Assembly (NCBI RefSeq): GCF_963676685.1
Contig: NC_092344.1
Span: forward strand, 45,530,830 to 45,594,829
Reading direction: 5' to 3'
DNA: 64,000 nt
Origin: Mytilus edulis
Taxonomy: Eukaryota; Mollusca; Bivalvia; Mytilida; Mytilidae
This document shows, piece after piece, positions 24,762 through 34,567 of the stretch (position 1 is its first letter; each line of letters starts with the position of its first letter). The position numbers and the translations under genes were made by a program. The notes under the pieces were generated by a model that saw only the letters and a list, made by a program, of their open reading frames with translations, was not told where the DNA came from and ran no database searches.

Positions 24762-26400
24762 TCTATTCGTTTAGTTTCATTAACCGCAAACGGTATGGGA
24801 GATAATTCAAAACGAAATGCATTATTTCAATGGTGTCAGAAAAAACATTTTTATTTTATATGTTTGCAGGAAACTCTTTGTACAAAATTTGTAGAAAATG
24901 AATGGAAAAAAGAAGAGGGTTGAGTTATTGGTGTAACGGGACTTCCGTTTCCAAAGGGGTAGCAATTTTAGTGAAACCAAATTTAGATATAAACATTACT
25001 GAAAAATATAAAGATGCAGAGGGAAGGACATTATTAATAGTTGAATTCAAATTAGACTCAAACAAAACTGTTAGAATTTTTAGTTAAAAATAGATAAAGA
25101 AACTGATTTTGTAAATTACGTTATGGGAGATTTTAATTGTTGTCTAGATAGGCAATTGGATAGAAAACATATGCCCAAGCGTGAAATGCGGGAAATTATG
25201 AGCTAAAAAATGTCATTGAAAAAAATGAACTGACGGACATTTGGCGTCTCAGATATCCAAACAAAAAACAATACACATTTTCAAGGGGGGCAATCATACC
25301 CGAGAATAGATTATATATTCACTAGTGAGAATATCGATTGTAGATTAAACAATGCAAAAATTGTTTATTTCCCCTTCTGTGATCACGACGGCGTAACAAT
25401 TACTATGAACATCGTCGAACCAGAAAGAGGCCCTGGTTATTGGAAAATGAACAATGGTATAATTAAAACCGACCTATTCCAAAAAACTTTTGAAACATTC
25501 TAGAAATCTTGGAAACTTAACATAAATAAGTTTAAAGATGAAAAGCAGTTCTGGGACTTAACAAAAACTGAAATAAAGGACATAACAATAAATATTTCAA
25601 AGAAACTTAGGTTAAATGAAAATGAAGTTAAAAATTGGGAAGATAAATTAGAAAATCGGTTAGAAAATGATGGAACACAACAAAATCTAAATGAGGTTGA
25701 AAAACTAAAAAATTATATATATAAATATTACGAACAAAAAGCAGAAGCAGCACGCATAAGATCAAAAATAAATTGGTATAAAAAAAGGTGAAAAATCAAC
25801 AAATTATTGTTTTTAGATTAGAACAAAAACGAGGAAAAGAAAAACTATGGTAAAAAATAAAAGCCGAAAATGGCACATACAAAAATAATACCAATGGAAT
25901 CTTAGGTGAACAATTAAAATATTATTTACAGAGGAATCAATCGAGGAAACATTCAAGGTTTTAGAAATGTATGAGAATGCATCGGGAGCTAAGATAAATT
26001 ATGAAAAGACTGTAGGGGTATATTTTGGTCGTTCGAAAAATAAAACGCCAAAATATAAAAAAAATTAGGTGGTCAAGTGAACCAATTAAAGCATCGGGAG
26101 TCATGCATGGATACAGTGTTGATATAGAAGCTATTTGGTTAGAAAAAAATAAAGAATATTTAGGTGTGTCTATAGGTTTGGATATCTCGTGACCTAACAT
26201 TGAAGGACAGGGTCTTAATATTAAAATCATTGATTATATCTAAAATAGGGTTCGAAATCGAAATGCGAGGTATACCTGAAAAATATATAAAAAAAAGAAA
26301 TAAACAATGTCATGTGGAATTTTAGATGGGAGGGAAAAGTAAATTTAATTAAAAGGGACGTATGTTGCTTACCGGTAGAGGAAGGGGGATTGGTATGATC
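24762..26400 (+). mobile_element. Degraded LINE with endonuclease, RT core deleted
   Basis: Starts at MSIRLVSLTANGMG (24762), an AP-like endonuclease N-terminus. Later motifs include FICLQETL, MGDFNCCLDRQ near 25125, PRIDYIFTSENID near 25297 and FCDHDGVTI. A linker with AEAARIRSKINWY (25750) follows, of the kind seen in L1/Tx1-type LINEs. At about 25915-25935 the reading jumps directly to the post-RT region (EESIEETFKVLEMYENASGA), so the whole RT palm is gone. Several frameshifts and stops are present. The protein would nick target DNA and copy the element's RNA; this copy cannot. Confidence 0.75.
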
Positions 26401-26426
26401 AATATAGACTCGTTCAAAAAAATCAC

Positions 26427-26666
26427 ATATTCACTATAATATTACCAGTTTCCAACAACTTGTATGCAAAATGTATATTTGAGTTGTCTAATCAGCGAAT
26501 ATACGTAAAAAGTCAACTGACCAGGATCGTTTGGAGGAGACTTCAGATATCAGATATTCACTATAATATTACCAGTTTCCAAAAACGTGTATGCAAAATG
26601 TATATTTGAGTTGTCTAATCAGCGAATATACGTAAAAAGTCAACTGACCAGGATCGTTTGGAGGAA
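26427..26666 (+). repeat. 127-bp tandem duplication
   Basis: Two nearly identical units start at ATATTCACTATAATATTACC (26427 and 26554) and include GTCAACTGACCAGGATCG. They directly follow the LINE relic and could be its duplicated 3' end or a local satellite seed. Confidence 0.85.
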
Positions 26667-27740
26667 ATTTTTATTTTTATCATTTTTCGTATTTAAACAT
26701 GATATTTATATCTAATTATCATTAACTACGTATACATGTTTGGAATGTATCATAATGTGTGTAGCTCGTTTTTTAAATTATTATTTGATTATAAATGATC
26801 ATTTAATATGAAAAGGATTGCATGAAAAACATTTATGTCTGGCATATTTTCTTAAGATGGGGGGAAAATGACCTTTTTTTTCTAAATATACCCTGTGAGC
26901 TTTTTGTCAAGAATGCCTCAGATCATTTTTTCTTAATGATTATTCCTATATGCCACACCATTTGGAAAAAACATATTGGAGCCTTAAAAATTGATTATTT
27001 TGTTTAATTTTGAAATTATTGATTTTTTAAAAAAACGTCCAAATTTAAAATTCTAAATTTTTACTTTAGATGAAAGAATTTTCGAAACTTTCAATTAGGT
27101 TTTAAAACACGAATACATAATAGTTTGAATGCAAAAGAAAAACTGGACATACTTGATTCTGTTAGAATAAAAGTGGTAAAAGCAGGGAAAAAACATTTAT
27201 GGAGCTTTTTTTTACGTTTTTCAAGCAAATTCAAAGTAACTAGTTACCATGGCATGTTAAAAACAGCTGAAAAATAGAGTTCTCTTGTTTTTTTGTACAA
27301 TGATGTTTTCAAATTCTCTCATCATTAATTTAGTCTTTAACAGGGAAAGAACTGAAAGCAAAATTTCGAATAAGGATGATTAAAAAAATCATTATTATTT
27401 TTTAAATGTTCAAGCATTTTAAACATTCTGCATATACATATAAGACCAAAACGTTTCTTGAATTTGCGGTAACAATTCAGCTTTTTTGTTTTGTTTTTTT
27501 CGTCAATTTGTTTTTATTTAAGGATAATATTACACATACCATGTGAGGAATTGTAAAATATTTACTCTACATGCTTAACATCCTTTGTAAAATGCACAAC
27601 ATGATTTTTGTTATTTAAGACCAGTTGTTGCTTTTAGAAATAATGATTTTATCATCGTAAACATATGTTGCTGTGAACAAATACCTTCTCTCAAGAAATT
27701 TGTATTGAAAATATCTACACCCGATTCCTTTGGTTGACAT
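26667..27740. other. AT-rich stretch upstream of the CUB gene
   Basis: No gene or repeat recognised. T-rich runs are common. Confidence 0.4.
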
Positions 27741-27756
27741 AGTTGGTAGAAGAAAT

Positions 27757-28081
27757 GATTTTATTATCGTTACTATGCATATGTTGTTATATTTTCTCTG
27801 TGGAAAGTAGTGTTATATTTCTATTGTTGTGGGTTCATACGGAGTACAAAACCCACGCTATTTGCCTTTTGATATCAAGGACGTTCACACATCCATCATC
27901 ATCATGCAATTTCTTTATTATTTTATTATCGTTACTATGAATATGTTGTTATATTTTCTCTGTGGAAAGTAGTGTTATATTTCTATTGTTGTGGGTTCAT
28001 ACGGAGTACAAAACCCACGTTATTTGCCTTTCGATGTCAAGGACGTTCACACATCCATCATCATGCAATTTCTTTGTTAAT
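27757..28081 (+). repeat. 162-bp tandem duplication upstream of the CUB gene
   Basis: Two copies of a unit beginning ATTTTATTATCGTTACTATG (about 27757 and 27919) and containing GGGTTCATACGGAGTACAAA. They differ at few positions and in the number of ATC triplets near the end. The second copy ends about 90 bp before the TATA box of the gene starting at 28233, so the duplication lies in its likely proximal regulatory region. Confidence 0.85.
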
Positions 28082-28171
28082 AGCGTATGGACCAATCAAA
28101 AACCCCAGCACAATAAATCTCCCATAATGCAAAATATTATTTTGGTGATTCATTGATCCGACTCAATTAGA

Positions 28172-28178
28172 TATAAAA
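28172..28178 (+). promoter_or_regulatory. TATA box of the CUB gene
   Basis: TATAAAA lies 61 bp before the ATG. A start site about 30 bp downstream, near TTAGGCATTCTC (28198-28209), would leave a 5' untranslated leader of about 30 bases. Confidence 0.65.
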
Positions 28179-28232
28179 GATAACACCAGCATCGTATTAG
28201 GCATTCTCTGAATTATCTTTCAGATAGCTAAC

Positions 28233-28293
28233 ATGGAAAAAACTGCTCTGCTTGTTTTGTTAGTTGCAATAACAATGATTAACCAGAATAAAG
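28233..28293 (+). CDS. Exon 1: signal peptide
   Basis: Encodes MEKTALLVLLVAITMINQNK: a basic n-region, a hydrophobic core (ALLVLLVAITM) and a polar c-region. The exon ends after the first base of a Gly codon (phase 1) at the donor AAAG|GTAAGT. The ATG is the first in frame after the TATA box. A CAG at 28221-28223 just upstream could be an acceptor for a further 5' non-coding exon. Confidence 0.8.
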
Positions 28294-31200
28294 GTAAGTG
28301 TTTCTTTTCAAGAACTTTTGAATAATGATAAAATAATTTTACAAAATTAGTGTAAATCGATGTAGTCAGAGATTGTCATATACCTCAATGCTAAAAATTA
28401 GACTAGACTTCCATGTTCCATTTATCAACGGTTGTTAATAAGTGAGTCAGTTTTTAAGGAATATGATTTTGGGATCTTGTTCTTTAATTGTTACGTTGCT
28501 GTGAAGTGGTTTCGTTGATTGCTCCAAATTTGCTTAAATTGAGGATGGAAATGGGGAATGTGTCAAAGAGACAACAACCCGACTGTAGAAAAGACAACAG
28601 CAGAAGGCCACCAATAGGGTCTTCAATGCAGCGGGAAATTCTTGCATCCGGAGACGTCCTTTAGCTAGCCCCTAAACATATATATATATATATATATATA
28701 AGTACGTCTGAGTCAGTGACAACCCTACAACAGATGTATCCATCGGATCGCCATCAATGATGGTGATACATGGCTGTGTACATAAGAGCCCAGGTGGTCG
28801 TGTGGTCTAGCGGGACGGCTGCAGTGCAGGCGATTTGGTGTCACGATATCACAGTAGCATGGGTTCGAATCCCGGCGAGGGAAGAACCAAAAATTTGCGA
28901 AAGCAAATTTACAGATCTAACATTGTTGGGTTGATGTTTAGACGAGTTATATATATATATATATACTTGTTCAGTGATAATGGACGTCATACTAAACTCC
29001 ACATTATAGTTGCTAGTCGTTTCACGTATGGTCAGAAAGAGAATTCAAATATAAATTTAGCCGAAACCAAAAATTATATTGACAGGAAAGTGTTGTTTCG
29101 TATAGTTTTTTTAATACCAATAAATGAATTGAGACTTTCATTTATTTCAACCTATCTTTACAAAACACTGTCACATTATGGTATTGAAATATTCTTCAAC
29201 ACAAATGTTTAGCCCATAGTACACCTATAATTTATTCTATACTGTCGTGTTGTTCAATCACTATTTTTCTGTGAAGTGATTCTGTGGAGTGTTGCCTTTG
29301 TTCTTTTTTACTTTTTTCTTTCTTTTTACTTATGGTAAATATCTTGACTATCTAACTAAAGCAGTAATACATTCAACAGGAATATAATATTTTACTTAAT
29401 ATATATTAAAGATTTGTGAAGAAATACAGGGTTTGACTTATTTAAATCTATAAAAAATTGTTATAAAATTACAGGAGAATCAAACTTTGCATGTACCGGA
29501 CGAGGTGGACATTGTTCAGATTCCCATACATGTCCATCATTAGGAGGTAATGTGGAAAAACTATTTGTGAGGTGCAGGTGTGGGAAGGCATGCTGCAAAT
29601 GTACTGGTAAGTAACAAATTTACTATAGTATAGTTATAATTATTGTATCATTGATTACCGACCGACATAACCAATGCTAAGGCCTATATGCTAGACATGA
29701 ATACAAATGTCAGAAATGAACGATACAACACGCAAAACTGAATAACTTTAAAGATATTCTGTGTCTTCAATATTTCAAAATATTAGTTTAAATAAATAGA
29801 ATCAAAGAAAAGAATTTTAATGATATAAACTAAAAAAAACATTAGTTCACCAATGTTGTTAGTCGATTAAGAAGATATAATTAAATCTAGACAACAACTA
29901 AAAACAAAGAGAAACATATAATGTTAAGATTAATACGACCGAGTGAGTCAACAGGGTGAACGTATTCTGCAATACAAGGTAAGACACATTTTGTTACAAG
30001 AATTTATAGTTCTGATTAGCTATACCTTAACAGTTGATACAAACCCTAGGCCTGGTACTGGGGTCATTCGTATTATGAAAAGGAGAATGATTCTAGGCAA
30101 AACAAAAGAAAACCGTCCAGTATAAACAAACTGACATATGCAATACTCTATTGGTGCTGCATATTAGGAAGTAGTTATCCATGATGTAGTTGATCCAACT
30201 GATCAATTAAGTACAAATTTGCATATCAGTTTAGAATGGTAAGGTTTTTGATCATTTTGTTCCCAGATCAACTCTACAAAAATGGTGTTTTTGTTATATT
30301 TTGTTTACCTTTTTTGTCATTTTGGTATACTTGTACCTTTGAAATATAAATTTAGATTAAGCAATACTTTTAATAAATCCCAAAGAAGTCTCCGATGTGA
30401 GAAATCTTTTAAATCCCTCATCCTTTTATTTTCCTAGACACATGTCCTGTTGGTTCTACATGTATGAGCGAAGGTGAAACCTGTGATGGATTAAAAGATA
30501 AAAACGGTTGTTGTGGCAACAAGTTTTGTTGTTCACCTATTCCGGTAACGACACCACGTAAGTTATAAAATTGAGAATTAAAAATGGGGAATGGGGAGAC
30601 AACAATCCGACTATAGAACATACACAGTAACAGAAGGTCACCAATGGGTCTTCAACATGAGTCACAGTGGAAGTGAACCTCGGTATATATGTTTTCTTAG
30701 TCAAACAAATTACTTTAGTAAACTGCAAATTCACTTTTTTACGATATCATTTTCTGCATATCTTAACAAACTATATATAAAAGATTCTTTTTATTAAAGC
30801 ACATTACAATTTTATTTAAACGTGGAAAGGCCTTCAATCTGTCGTCTGAACATTATGTTTTGAAGTAGTCCTTATTCATAATATCATTATCCTTATTAGT
30901 TTAATTGATATAATGATTAGTATTAGTAATAGTAGTTTTAGTATTGCATTGATAAAGACACAAGTATTATAATTCCTTCCTTCACTTTTAAAGACATTTT
31001 GGTCCGTACTGTTCTTCAACTTCGTACATTATTTGGCCCTTTTAACTTTTTGGATTCGTGCGTCACTGATAAGTCTTTTGTAGACGCAACACGCGTCTGG
31101 CGTATATACAAAATTTAGTCCTGGTATCTATGATGAGTTTATTTGGAAAATATATTTCATCATTCAATTTGTACTTATTTGTTTTTAGATGAAGTAGATT

Positions 31201-33562
31201 GCGTGTGTAAAGACACGTGTAATAGAGACGGGGCTGACGAGGAGTATGTTGATATAAATGAAGGGTGTTCCGGAACTAATACATGCTGTAAACCCTGTTC
31301 TAGTATGTTCTCAAATAATTAGCACACAATAACCCTCAACAAATATATAATGCTACTAAAATAAACTACTATAATAGTAAAACTTCGTTTTTGGTTTATT
31401 ACACATATTTTTATATAATTTAATTTTGGATGTAACGCGTCTTCTGATTGGCTGACGGTATTTTGTTATGAGCCCATAGACATAATTTAGTCATGTGACC
31501 GTGACGTCATCAACGTTTTTTCATGGTTTTTTACGATTTAAAATGGAATTTAGAATTAAATTATAAGAAATGACTGTAATATTTTTTCTGTCTATTCGAA
31601 ATAACATAAAAAAAAAAAGTGGTGCACACTGTTAAATAACCCGCTACGCGCGTTATTCAGTGTGCACCAAATTTTTTATGTTATTTCGTCATAGACAGAA
31701 AAAATATTACAGTCATTCCTTAAATAACAAAATAAAATTATTCATGATAATTAAACTGCGGTGAAATGTTTCTCAAGTGATTTCTATCAAAGGGATATCA
31801 GCTGAGTGTTATTCATTTGAAAGCAAATTTTTTACGTGAATTTCACATGGATCTCACATGAAATTCACGTCAAACTTTCTACGTGAGATACACCTCAAAG
31901 TTATACATTTACATGAATCTCACGTGAATATTGTCACAAAAATGTAATGTTAACTTTAAAAACACTTTTTGTATATTTTTTATCTAAAAATTTACATGCT
32001 ATATAAATTTCTTTATTTAAACCCATCATTTGATTCTAAAGTGAAATTCACGTTCTCTTGTCCAAAATTCACGTGAAAATCAGACGAATTGATTTGACCA
32101 AAGTTTCAACTATAATATAAAAAAAAGAATATATTGCCAATGAGACAAATCTCGAGAAGAGACCAAAATGACACAGTAATTAACAATTATAGATTATCAT
32201 ATGGCCTTCAACAATGAGCACAGCCCACACCGCAAAGTCAGCTATAAAATGCCCCGAAACGCAACATTTATAACAATTCAAACGAGAATAACTTATTGCC
32301 TAATTATAAATGAACGAAAAACAAGTATGTAACACAGAACAACAACAAACAAAAATCACTAAATTACATGCTCCTGGCTTGAAACATAATGTGGCGGGAT
32401 AAAATGAAGGCGGCATTTAAACCCTCCCCCTTGGACAGTGGTATAACAGTACGACATTAGACCGAACTATAAAAAGGCCTAAACTAATCAGATAGATACA
32501 AATAACAATAAGCTTGTCTGTAACAATAAGCTCGTTTGAGGTGAAATTTACGTGAAACTGATGTGAGGTTTTTCTACCAGTGTATGAAAGTAATTTGATT
32601 GACAAATTGGTTAGAAATGAATGTCACTGTTGTATTCCATCTAAATTATTAACTTTGCAGGTACATGTGGTGGAAGTTTCACCGAACCAATGGGAAGTTT
32701 TACATCACCAAACTTTCCATCCAACTATTGCAATAAACAAGATTGCATTTATAACATCACTGTTGAGGATGGTAATAAAGTATTATTTAACTTCACAACC
32801 ATTCATTTTGATAGCGTTTTCGGCAGTGTTCCAGATTTTATTGAGGTATATTTATTTTTAATTGCATTAAAATTAATTTACGATCTCGTATAATGATTCT
32901 CTTAAGTTGATATTTGGATTTCAGGTTATAATACTGAACAGGAAAAAAAACTAATATACTAGCGGCAAAGATGTTATACATGTACCACAAACATTTGCAC
33001 ACTAGATCCGGTCTCTTCAGTGATGTTAAGGGTCGAAAGGTATTTGAAAGGCCAAATAATTTACCTCAATGTAGGATAGACTCTCGAATTTTAAAGAGTC
33101 AAAATAGGATGAACGGATCATATGAACCGGAGGGATAATATGATTCAAGCCCAAACGAAAAAAACGTAAACAAGTGTAAATTGAAAACTACGTTCTAACA
33201 TATAATTGCTTTGAATAAAGACCGCTATTTTAATACGTGTGCATGTAAACCAAATTTTGTTGTAGAAGAGTCTAAATACAGCACAAGCAACATTTTAGTT
33301 ACAACAAATAAATTGTAAAACCGGAGGCGTAGGATATGCAATTAATTGTACATAACGCGAAAAACATATATCTTTTTTGAAGGTGTATAATGCAGAAACT
33401 ATTTCAGAAAGTACATGGAAACGTAAATATTTAGGTGGGCCCCGTCCGGAAGTAGTTACAATTGCTGACAATCCTTCTTCTAACACAGTTATCGTCCACT
33501 TCCAGTCTTTTGACACACAAACCAATCCTGGGTTTCAAGTTACTTATAAAACAATTTGGTAA
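28233..33562 (+). CDS. Secreted cysteine-rich modular protein with CUB domain
   Basis: Six exons join without frame breaks: 28233-28293, 29475-29606, 30438-30557, 31189-31302, 32661-32845 and 33383-33562, for 792 nt including TAA, or 263 residues. All introns are GT...AG; donors read GTAAGT in introns 1-3, GTATGT in intron 4 and GTATAT in intron 5. Residues 1-20 form a signal peptide. Residues 21-64 hold eight Cys, 65-105 seven, 105-143 seven, and about 144-263 form a CUB domain (CGGSF, SPNFPSNY, IYNITV, PDFIEVYN, GFQVTY). CUB domains mediate extracellular protein or carbohydrate binding. The small Cys modules look like disulfide-knot units such as those of invertebrate defence or matrix proteins, but I recognise no specific family. 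Secretion is well supported; function (defence, byssus or matrix) is unknown. No orthologue is named. Confidence 0.85.
28541..28690 (-). mobile_element. Penelope-like family 2 3' end in intron 1 (left part)
   Basis: On the minus strand this matches the last ~150 bp of the block at 60300-60465: the plus-strand text GAATGTGTCAAAGAGACAAC, CAGCAGAAGGCCACCAATAG and GGAGACGTCCTTTAGCTAGC is its reverse complement. It is interrupted at a (TA)n tract by a SINE and resumes at about 28965. Confidence 0.75.
28700..28968 (+). mobile_element. tRNA-derived SINE nested in intron 1
   Basis: A leader (GTACGTCTGAGTCAGTGACA) is followed by a tRNA-like head at about 28790-28885, with A-box GGTCGTGTGGTCTAGCGGG and B-box GGGTTCGAATCCC. 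The tail reads AAATTTGCGAAAGCAAATTT, then AACATTGTTGGGTTGATG, and ends in TA repeats. It is the best preserved SINE in the window. The TA tracts on both sides fit insertion into the (TA)n of the host repeat. Confidence 0.8.
28968..29012 (-). mobile_element. Penelope-like 3' end in intron 1 (right part)
   Basis: ACTTGTTCAGTGATAATGG, then ACGTCATACTAAACTCC, is the reverse complement of 23300-23335, the sequence expected to continue the fragment at 28541-28690 across the SINE. Confidence 0.7.
29475..29606 (+). CDS. Exon 2: eight-cysteine module
   Basis: Encodes about 44 residues with spacing C-x6-C-x5-C-x13-C-x-C-x3-CC-x-C, including CTGRGGHC and RCRCGKACCKC. Both ends are phase 1, acceptor ATTACAG|GA and donor ACTG|GTAAGT. 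The C-terminal half is basic (RCRCGKACCK). The eight-Cys count and size are like many small secreted antimicrobial or matrix peptides, but the spacing is not one I can assign. Confidence 0.85.
30438..30557 (+). CDS. Exon 3: seven-cysteine module
   Basis: Encodes DTCPVGSTCMSEGETCDG... with spacing C-x5-C-x6-C-x8-CC-x4-CC and a short Pro/Thr tail (PIPVTTP). Symmetric phase 1-1 exon; acceptor TTTTCCTAG, donor CCAC|GTAAGT. The odd number of cysteines in this module and the next suggests one disulfide between modules. A decayed duplicate lies at 43241-43365. Confidence 0.85.
30563..30690 (-). repeat. Penelope-like family 2 3'-end fragment in intron 3
   Basis: The plus strand reads AAAATTGAGAATTAAAAATG, GGGAATGGGGAGACAACAAT, then ACAGAAGGTCACCAATGGGT, the reverse complement of the family 2 3' terminus with a small deletion. 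It begins only about six bases after the exon 3 donor. Confidence 0.7.
31000..31142 (-). repeat. Family P repeat in intron 3
   Basis: Carries CTTCAACTTCGTACATTAT, GCGTCACTGATAAGTC, AGACGCAACACGCGTCTGGC and GGTATCTATGATGAGTTTA, collinear with 13185-13330. It ends about 45 bp before the acceptor of exon 4. Confidence 0.75.
31189..31302 (+). CDS. Exon 4: acidic seven-cysteine module
   Basis: Encodes about 38 residues, spacing C-x-C-x3-C-x15-C-x5-CC-x2-C, with an acidic middle (DGADEEYVDINE) that contrasts with the basic exon 2 module. Symmetric phase 1-1; acceptor TTTTTAG, donor TCTA|GTATGT. Confidence 0.85.
31430..31562 (+). promoter_or_regulatory. Intronic block with CCAAT-like and CRE-like motifs
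   Basis: GATTGGCTGA (inverted CCAAT context) at 31446-31455 and a full TGACGTCA palindrome at 31502-31509 lie in intron 4, directly beside the hairpin element. Whether they belong to the transposon or act on the gene cannot be judged from sequence. Confidence 0.35.
31563..31725. mobile_element. Hairpin (foldback) element in intron 4
   Basis: The left arm (AAATGACTGTAATATTTTTT, CTGTCTATTCGAAATAACAT, GTGGTGCACACTGTTAAATA) is repeated in reverse complement on the right (CGCGTTATTCAGTGTGCACC, ATGTTATTTCGTCATAGACA, AAAATATTACAGTCATT). The apex lies near CCGCTACGCG. The arms are nearly perfect over about 75 bases each, which suggests a young or actively homogenised foldback element. Confidence 0.85.
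31825..32100 (+). repeat. TTCACGTGAA-rich repeat block
   Basis: Many variants of TTCACGTGAA and CTCACGTGA recur (for example TTTTACGTGAATTTCACATG, GAATCTCACGTGAATATTG, AAATTCACGTGAAAATC). The block seems to resume at 32533-32570 (GTGAAATTTACGTGAAACTG) after an M1 insertion. Confidence 0.55.
32105..32520 (+). repeat. M1 repeat, longest copy, in intron 4
   Basis: Contains GAATATATTGCCAATGAGAC, TGGCCTTCAACAATGAGCAC, GCTATAAAATGCCCCGAAAC and CATGCTCCTGGCTTGAAAC, ending near ACAATAAGC. It lies between the two parts of the TTCACGTGAA block and so looks like a later insertion. Confidence 0.7.
32661..32845 (+). CDS. Exon 5: N-terminal part of CUB domain
   Basis: Encodes CGGSFTEPMGSFTSPNFP, then SNYCNKQDCIYNITVEDG and LFNFTTIHFDSVFGSVPDFIE. 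This gives the first CUB Cys, the SPNFP-x-Y strand, the C-x-Y-x-I strand and the P-D-x-I-E strand. Acceptor TTTGCAG, donor TTGAG|GTATAT in phase 0. NIT and NFT are potential N-glycosylation sites. Confidence 0.85.
33383..33562 (+). CDS. Exon 6: C-terminal part of CUB domain and stop
   Basis: Encodes VYNAETISESTWKRKYLGG, continuing to SSNTVIVHFQSFDTQTNPGF and QVTYKTIW then TAA. The order (V-Y, L-G, S-N-T-V-x-V-x-F, G-F-x-V-x-Y) is that of a CUB C-terminal half. It has no cysteine, so the second disulfide pair of a typical CUB is absent. Confidence 0.85.
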   Translation: MYNAETISESTWKRKYLGGPRPEVVTIADNPSSNTVIVHFQSFDTQTNPGFQVTYKTIW

Positions 33563-33657
33563 GTGCATATGGTATATCATCACACCTCATTAGGAGAATA
33601 ATATTGATAGGGCAGTTGAAGAGATTTTAATACTGTTGCAGAAACAATGCTTAAGTT

Positions 33658-33663
33658 AATAAA
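33658..33663 (+). promoter_or_regulatory. Polyadenylation signal of the CUB gene
   Basis: AATAAA, about 95 bases after the TAA stop, in a position suited to 3'-end formation. Confidence 0.5.
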
Positions 33664-34035
33664 AACAAAATACATGAACATATATAACAGATGTAGACGA
33701 ACAACTGTTTACACAATTCTACACATGAATGTTTTAAGTTTGAGTGACACGAATTTAAGTGAATAGGAGGGCTTTGACAGAGACAAGATACACATCTATT
33801 TTGGAAAACGGGAAAATCGGAAGATTGACCGTGCAATATAGATAGTTCTTTCATTATTATAAATGCAGGGTTTTGATACTAGCATAATAAAACTTCAGAT
33901 GTATATTTTCATTTATTTTTTTTATTTTTCATGTTTTTTCGTTAGTTCTTGTACTGCATTGAAGAATTATAATAATAAAGAATTATTTTTACCCAATATT
34001 AAGAATCAGTTCTGTGAACAATCAACAATGAAAAG

Positions 34036-34567
<532 letters not shown>

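Noticed and set aside
28790-28885. Possible tRNA gene
   Set aside because: Pol III A- and B-box-like motifs are present, but the stems do not pair into a cloverleaf, and the leader and tail recur at other SINE copies.
29943-30125. Short frame with VDTNPRPGTG in intron 2, vaguely like a retroelement leader
   Set aside because: Too short, no other retroelement motif around it, and the resemblance is only a few residues.
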